This document shows, one piece after another, positions 62,030-64,000 of a stretch of 64,000 nucleotides of DNA. Positions within the stretch are counted from its first letter, which is position 1. The number at the start of each line of letters is the position of its first letter. A model generated the notes under the pieces. It ran no database searches and was not told the origin of the DNA. It saw only the letters and a program-made list of their open reading frames with translations. The DNA is taken from assembly GCA_963662355.1 (NCBI GenBank), contig OY759361.1, forward strand, positions 682,001-746,000, given 5' to 3'. The DNA is from WTFY01 sp026713925. GTDB taxonomy: Bacteria > Pseudomonadota > Gammaproteobacteria > UBA4575. Both the position numbers and the translations under genes were made by a program.

Positions 62030-62042
62030 ACACGGAATTCCC

Positions 62043-62714
62043 GTGCAGAATACTTTTTCTACCGTTCGCAGCTATGTACTGCGTCAAGGCCGGTTCACGA
62101 AAGGCCAGCAGGCAGCGTTCGAGCGCCATTGGCCGCATTACGGGGTCGAACCTAAACCGGGTCTGCTTGACTTGCGGCGGCTCTTTGGCAATTCGTACCC
62201 GGTTGTGTTGGACATCGGGTTCGGAGACGGCGAGGCGCTGGCGCAGCTTGGCAGGCAATACCCTCACCTGAATTTTCTCGGTGTCGAAGTCTATCGGCCC
62301 GGAGTCGGATCCCTGCTGAGAAAAATCACAGAAAGTGGACTGGAAAACGTTCGCGTGATGAACATGGATGTGGTGATCGTGCTGCGCAAACACATCGCCC
62401 CGAGGAGTCTGGCAGCAGTGCTGACCTGGTTTCCCGACCCCTGGCCCAAGAAACGCCACCATAAAAGGCGCTTGATCCAGGAGGGTTTCGTGCAGTTGGT
62501 CGCAGACCGGCTCACAAGCCGGGGGGAACTCAGCATCGCCACGGACTGGCAGCCGTATGCCGAAGCCATCCAGCAGGTAATGGATCGGTGCACGGCGTTC
62601 AGGAAGGCTGGAGTTTCCACACTGATCCGGCAACGCCCGCATACGAAGTTCGAGCGCCGCGGTATCCGGCAGGGTCACCGGGTGTTCGCCCAGGTGTACT
62701 GCAAGACCCGCTAG
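62043..62714 (+). CDS. trmB: tRNA (guanine(46)-N7)-methyltransferase TrmB
   Basis: The 223-residue protein has the SAM loop VLDIGFGDGEAL and the TrmB signature WFPDPWPKKRHHKRRL. GTG at 62043 gives a natural start 13 bases after thiG. An in-frame ATG at 62016 would overlap thiG and is the alternative. The stop overlaps that of the convergent transporter gene. Confidence 0.93.
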   Translation: MQNTFSTVRSYVLRQGRFTKGQQAAFERHWPHYGVEPKPGLLDLRRLFGNSYPVVLDIGFGDGEALAQLGRQYPHLNFLGVEVYRPGVGSLLRKITESGLENVRVMNMDVVIVLRKHIAPRSLAAVLTWFPDPWPKKRHHKRRLIQEGFVQLVADRLTSRGELSIATDWQPYAEAIQQVMDRCTAFRKAGVSTLIRQRPHTKFERRGIRQGHRVFAQVYCKTR

Positions 62715-64000
62715 GTTTCCGGCGGCTTGTCCGGGGTCAGGCGCCTGACAGGGCACTCATGCTTGGCAGCAAGGGGACATACTTCCTCGTCGCAGTGTTT
62801 GACGTTTTTCCACGCGAACTCGAGTGCGCGCTCGTCCGAGCGGTAGAAATGATCCAGCCATTCGGGTCCTGCAAACCCGGTGCGCACGAACACATCCATG
62901 ACCTGACGTTTGGTGCGGGCGAACACGAACCGGATATCCAAGGCCACGAGGCGCAACGAGAGCTGGTGCAGCATGTCCTCTCCGGTGGCATCAATTTCTG
63001 TGATCGCCTCGGCATCGATGATAATGAACTTGAGATCCGGTTTGGCTGATACGCGCTCGAGGACTTTTTCTTCAAAGTACATGGCGCTTGCAAAAAACAG
63101 CGGGCCCTCGAACCGCAACACGGATATCTTTGGGCAGGTCTTGAGAATGTTTACCTGTGCATCCCGTAATGAGCCGTCGGGATGGCGTGCAAGCACCGAT
63201 ATGTGGGGATGCATGGTCCGGTACATGAACAGTCCGAGGGACAGCATCACGCCAACGAAGATGCTTTGCTCAAGATGCGGGGCTAGGATCAGGGTCAGGA
63301 CGAAGGTCAAGATGGCAATGACCCCGTCATGGGCATGCACGCGCAATGCGTATTTGATCTGCTTGATCCGGACCAGGGAGGTGACCGCCGAAATGATCAC
63401 CGCGGCCAAGGTGGCCTGGGGCAGGTAATACAGGTACTGAGCAAAATGCAGCAGGATCAGTGAGACCGCAACGATGACTCCGGTCACCACTGCGGCAAAC
63501 CCGGTTTTGGCTCCTGCAGTCATGTTTACGGCCGAGCGTGAAAAGGACCCGGCAACCGGGTATGCGCCTGAAAGACCCGAGACAATGTTTCCAAGGCCCT
63601 GTCCAACCAAGCCTTGGTTGGCGTCGATACGCTGTCGGGTCTGCACCGCAATGGCCTTTGCGATGGAGATTGCTTCCATGTAGCCAACCACCGCAATCAC
63701 GATCGCCTTGCCGATCAGGCCTGCAGCGACCGCCATATCAAAGCTGGGCAGGGACAGGGCGGGCAGGCCTGCCGGCACGTTCCCCACGACTTTCCCGCCG
63801 AGGTTTTCGTATCCGATCACGAGGGAAATGAGGCTGGTGACGACCACGGCGATCAGTACACCTGGGAGTTTGGGTGCGAACCGTCTCAGCCCGAAAATAA
63901 TTGCCAGGGCCAGGATGCCCATGGCAAGGGTCGGCAAGTGCGTGTTCCGGGAGGCTTCGACCAGCACGTTCCAGATCGTCAGGTAAAAGTGATCACCTGT
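62711..64000 (-). CDS. SulP-family anion transporter, C-terminal part
   Basis: The frame is open to the right edge of the window, so the N-terminus is missing. The visible 430 residues have several membrane helices with the SulP segment NIVSGLSGAYPVAGSFSRSA, followed by a cytoplasmic STAS domain (VSVLRFEGPLFFASA in part, IIIDAEAITEIDATGEDML). Members move sulfate, bicarbonate or dicarboxylates. A Cys- and His-containing tail (KHCDEEVCPLAAKHECP) at the end is unusual and might bind a metal. Confidence 0.92.
   Translation of the reverse strand, partial: TGDHFYLTIWNVLVEASRNTHLPTLAMGILALAIIFGLRRFAPKLPGVLIAVVVTSLISLVIGYENLGGKVVGNVPAGLPALSLPSFDMAVAAGLIGKAIVIAVVGYMEAISIAKAIAVQTRQRIDANQGLVGQGLGNIVSGLSGAYPVAGSFSRSAVNMTAGAKTGFAAVVTGVIVAVSLILLHFAQYLYYLPQATLAAVIISAVTSLVRIKQIKYALRVHAHDGVIAILTFVLTLILAPHLEQSIFVGVMLSLGLFMYRTMHPHISVLARHPDGSLRDAQVNILKTCPKISVLRFEGPLFFASAMYFEEKVLERVSAKPDLKFIIIDAEAITEIDATGEDMLHQLSLRLVALDIRFVFARTKRQVMDVFVRTGFAGPEWLDHFYRSDERALEFAWKNVKHCDEEVCPLAAKHECPVRRLTPDKPPET

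Overview
The window reads as a chromosomal segment of a gammaproteobacterium with a high-G+C core. The run yidC - mnmE - mnmG - rsmG - parA - parB - atpIBEFHAGDC - glmU - glmS is the classical origin-proximal order of that class. No 16S or 23S rRNA lies in the window, so a genus cannot be named. The left ~35 kb and the last ~5 kb are dense, G+C-rich coding DNA. The stretch from about 36 to 58 kb is more A+T-rich, has long gaps and is littered with insertion-sequence debris.

Layout. 1-5,940: end of yidC, tRNA U34 modification (mnmE, mnmG), 16S rRNA methylation (rsmG) and chromosome partition (parA, parB). 6,181-8,716: two genes (a vanadium-haloperoxidase/PAP2-like exported enzyme and an outer-membrane protein) sit between parB and the ATP synthase operon. 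8,890-15,975: the complete F1Fo ATP synthase operon behind a recognisable promoter. 16,119-19,313: glmU and glmS, making UDP-GlcNAc. 19,517-21,388: a CysN-CysC fusion whose GTPase half looks degenerate. 22,072-23,403: a small gene divergent from an OxyR-type regulator, with a long perfect inverted repeat just before the regulator's start.

24,012-34,498 (minus strand) is the most interesting region. It is a compact nine-gene operon: two lipoproteins, a membrane-anchored TPR/coiled-coil protein, a giant FHA-TM-PEGA-FGE-sulfatase-fold protein, a small secreted protein, a MotA/TolQ/ExbB-type channel, an actin/Hsp70-like protein with an FHA-like end, and two VWA proteins. Each VWA protein has one N-terminal membrane helix that carries an Asp. 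I read it as a proton-motive-force-driven envelope machine in which the VWA proteins replace the usual MotB/TolR/ExbD partner. I know of no assigned function for this combination.

34,716-45,508: a sterol-desaturase-fold membrane enzyme, Cu/Zn superoxide dismutase, an isochorismatase-fold hydrolase, a MerR-type metal sensor with a textbook 19-bp-spacer promoter followed by a cupin and a globin, a second cupin, and a four-gene polyamine/opine-type ABC importer. 45,872-58,765: orphan accessory genes (a putative alpha/alpha-barrel protein, an Asp/Asn beta-hydroxylase-like protein, a lipoprotein with a 46-fold Gly-Asp repeat, a membrane LuxR-type regulator, a Y-family polymerase, a 5-alpha-reductase-fold protein, a tRNA-Thr, a frameshifted Fur/Irr gene, an IS1634-type transposase and a porin) among IS3-type remnants. 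59,061-64,000: thiamine thiazole synthesis (thiO, thiS, thiG) with a DnaQ-like exonuclease that seems to start at CTG inside the cluster, then trmB and a SulP transporter running off the right edge.
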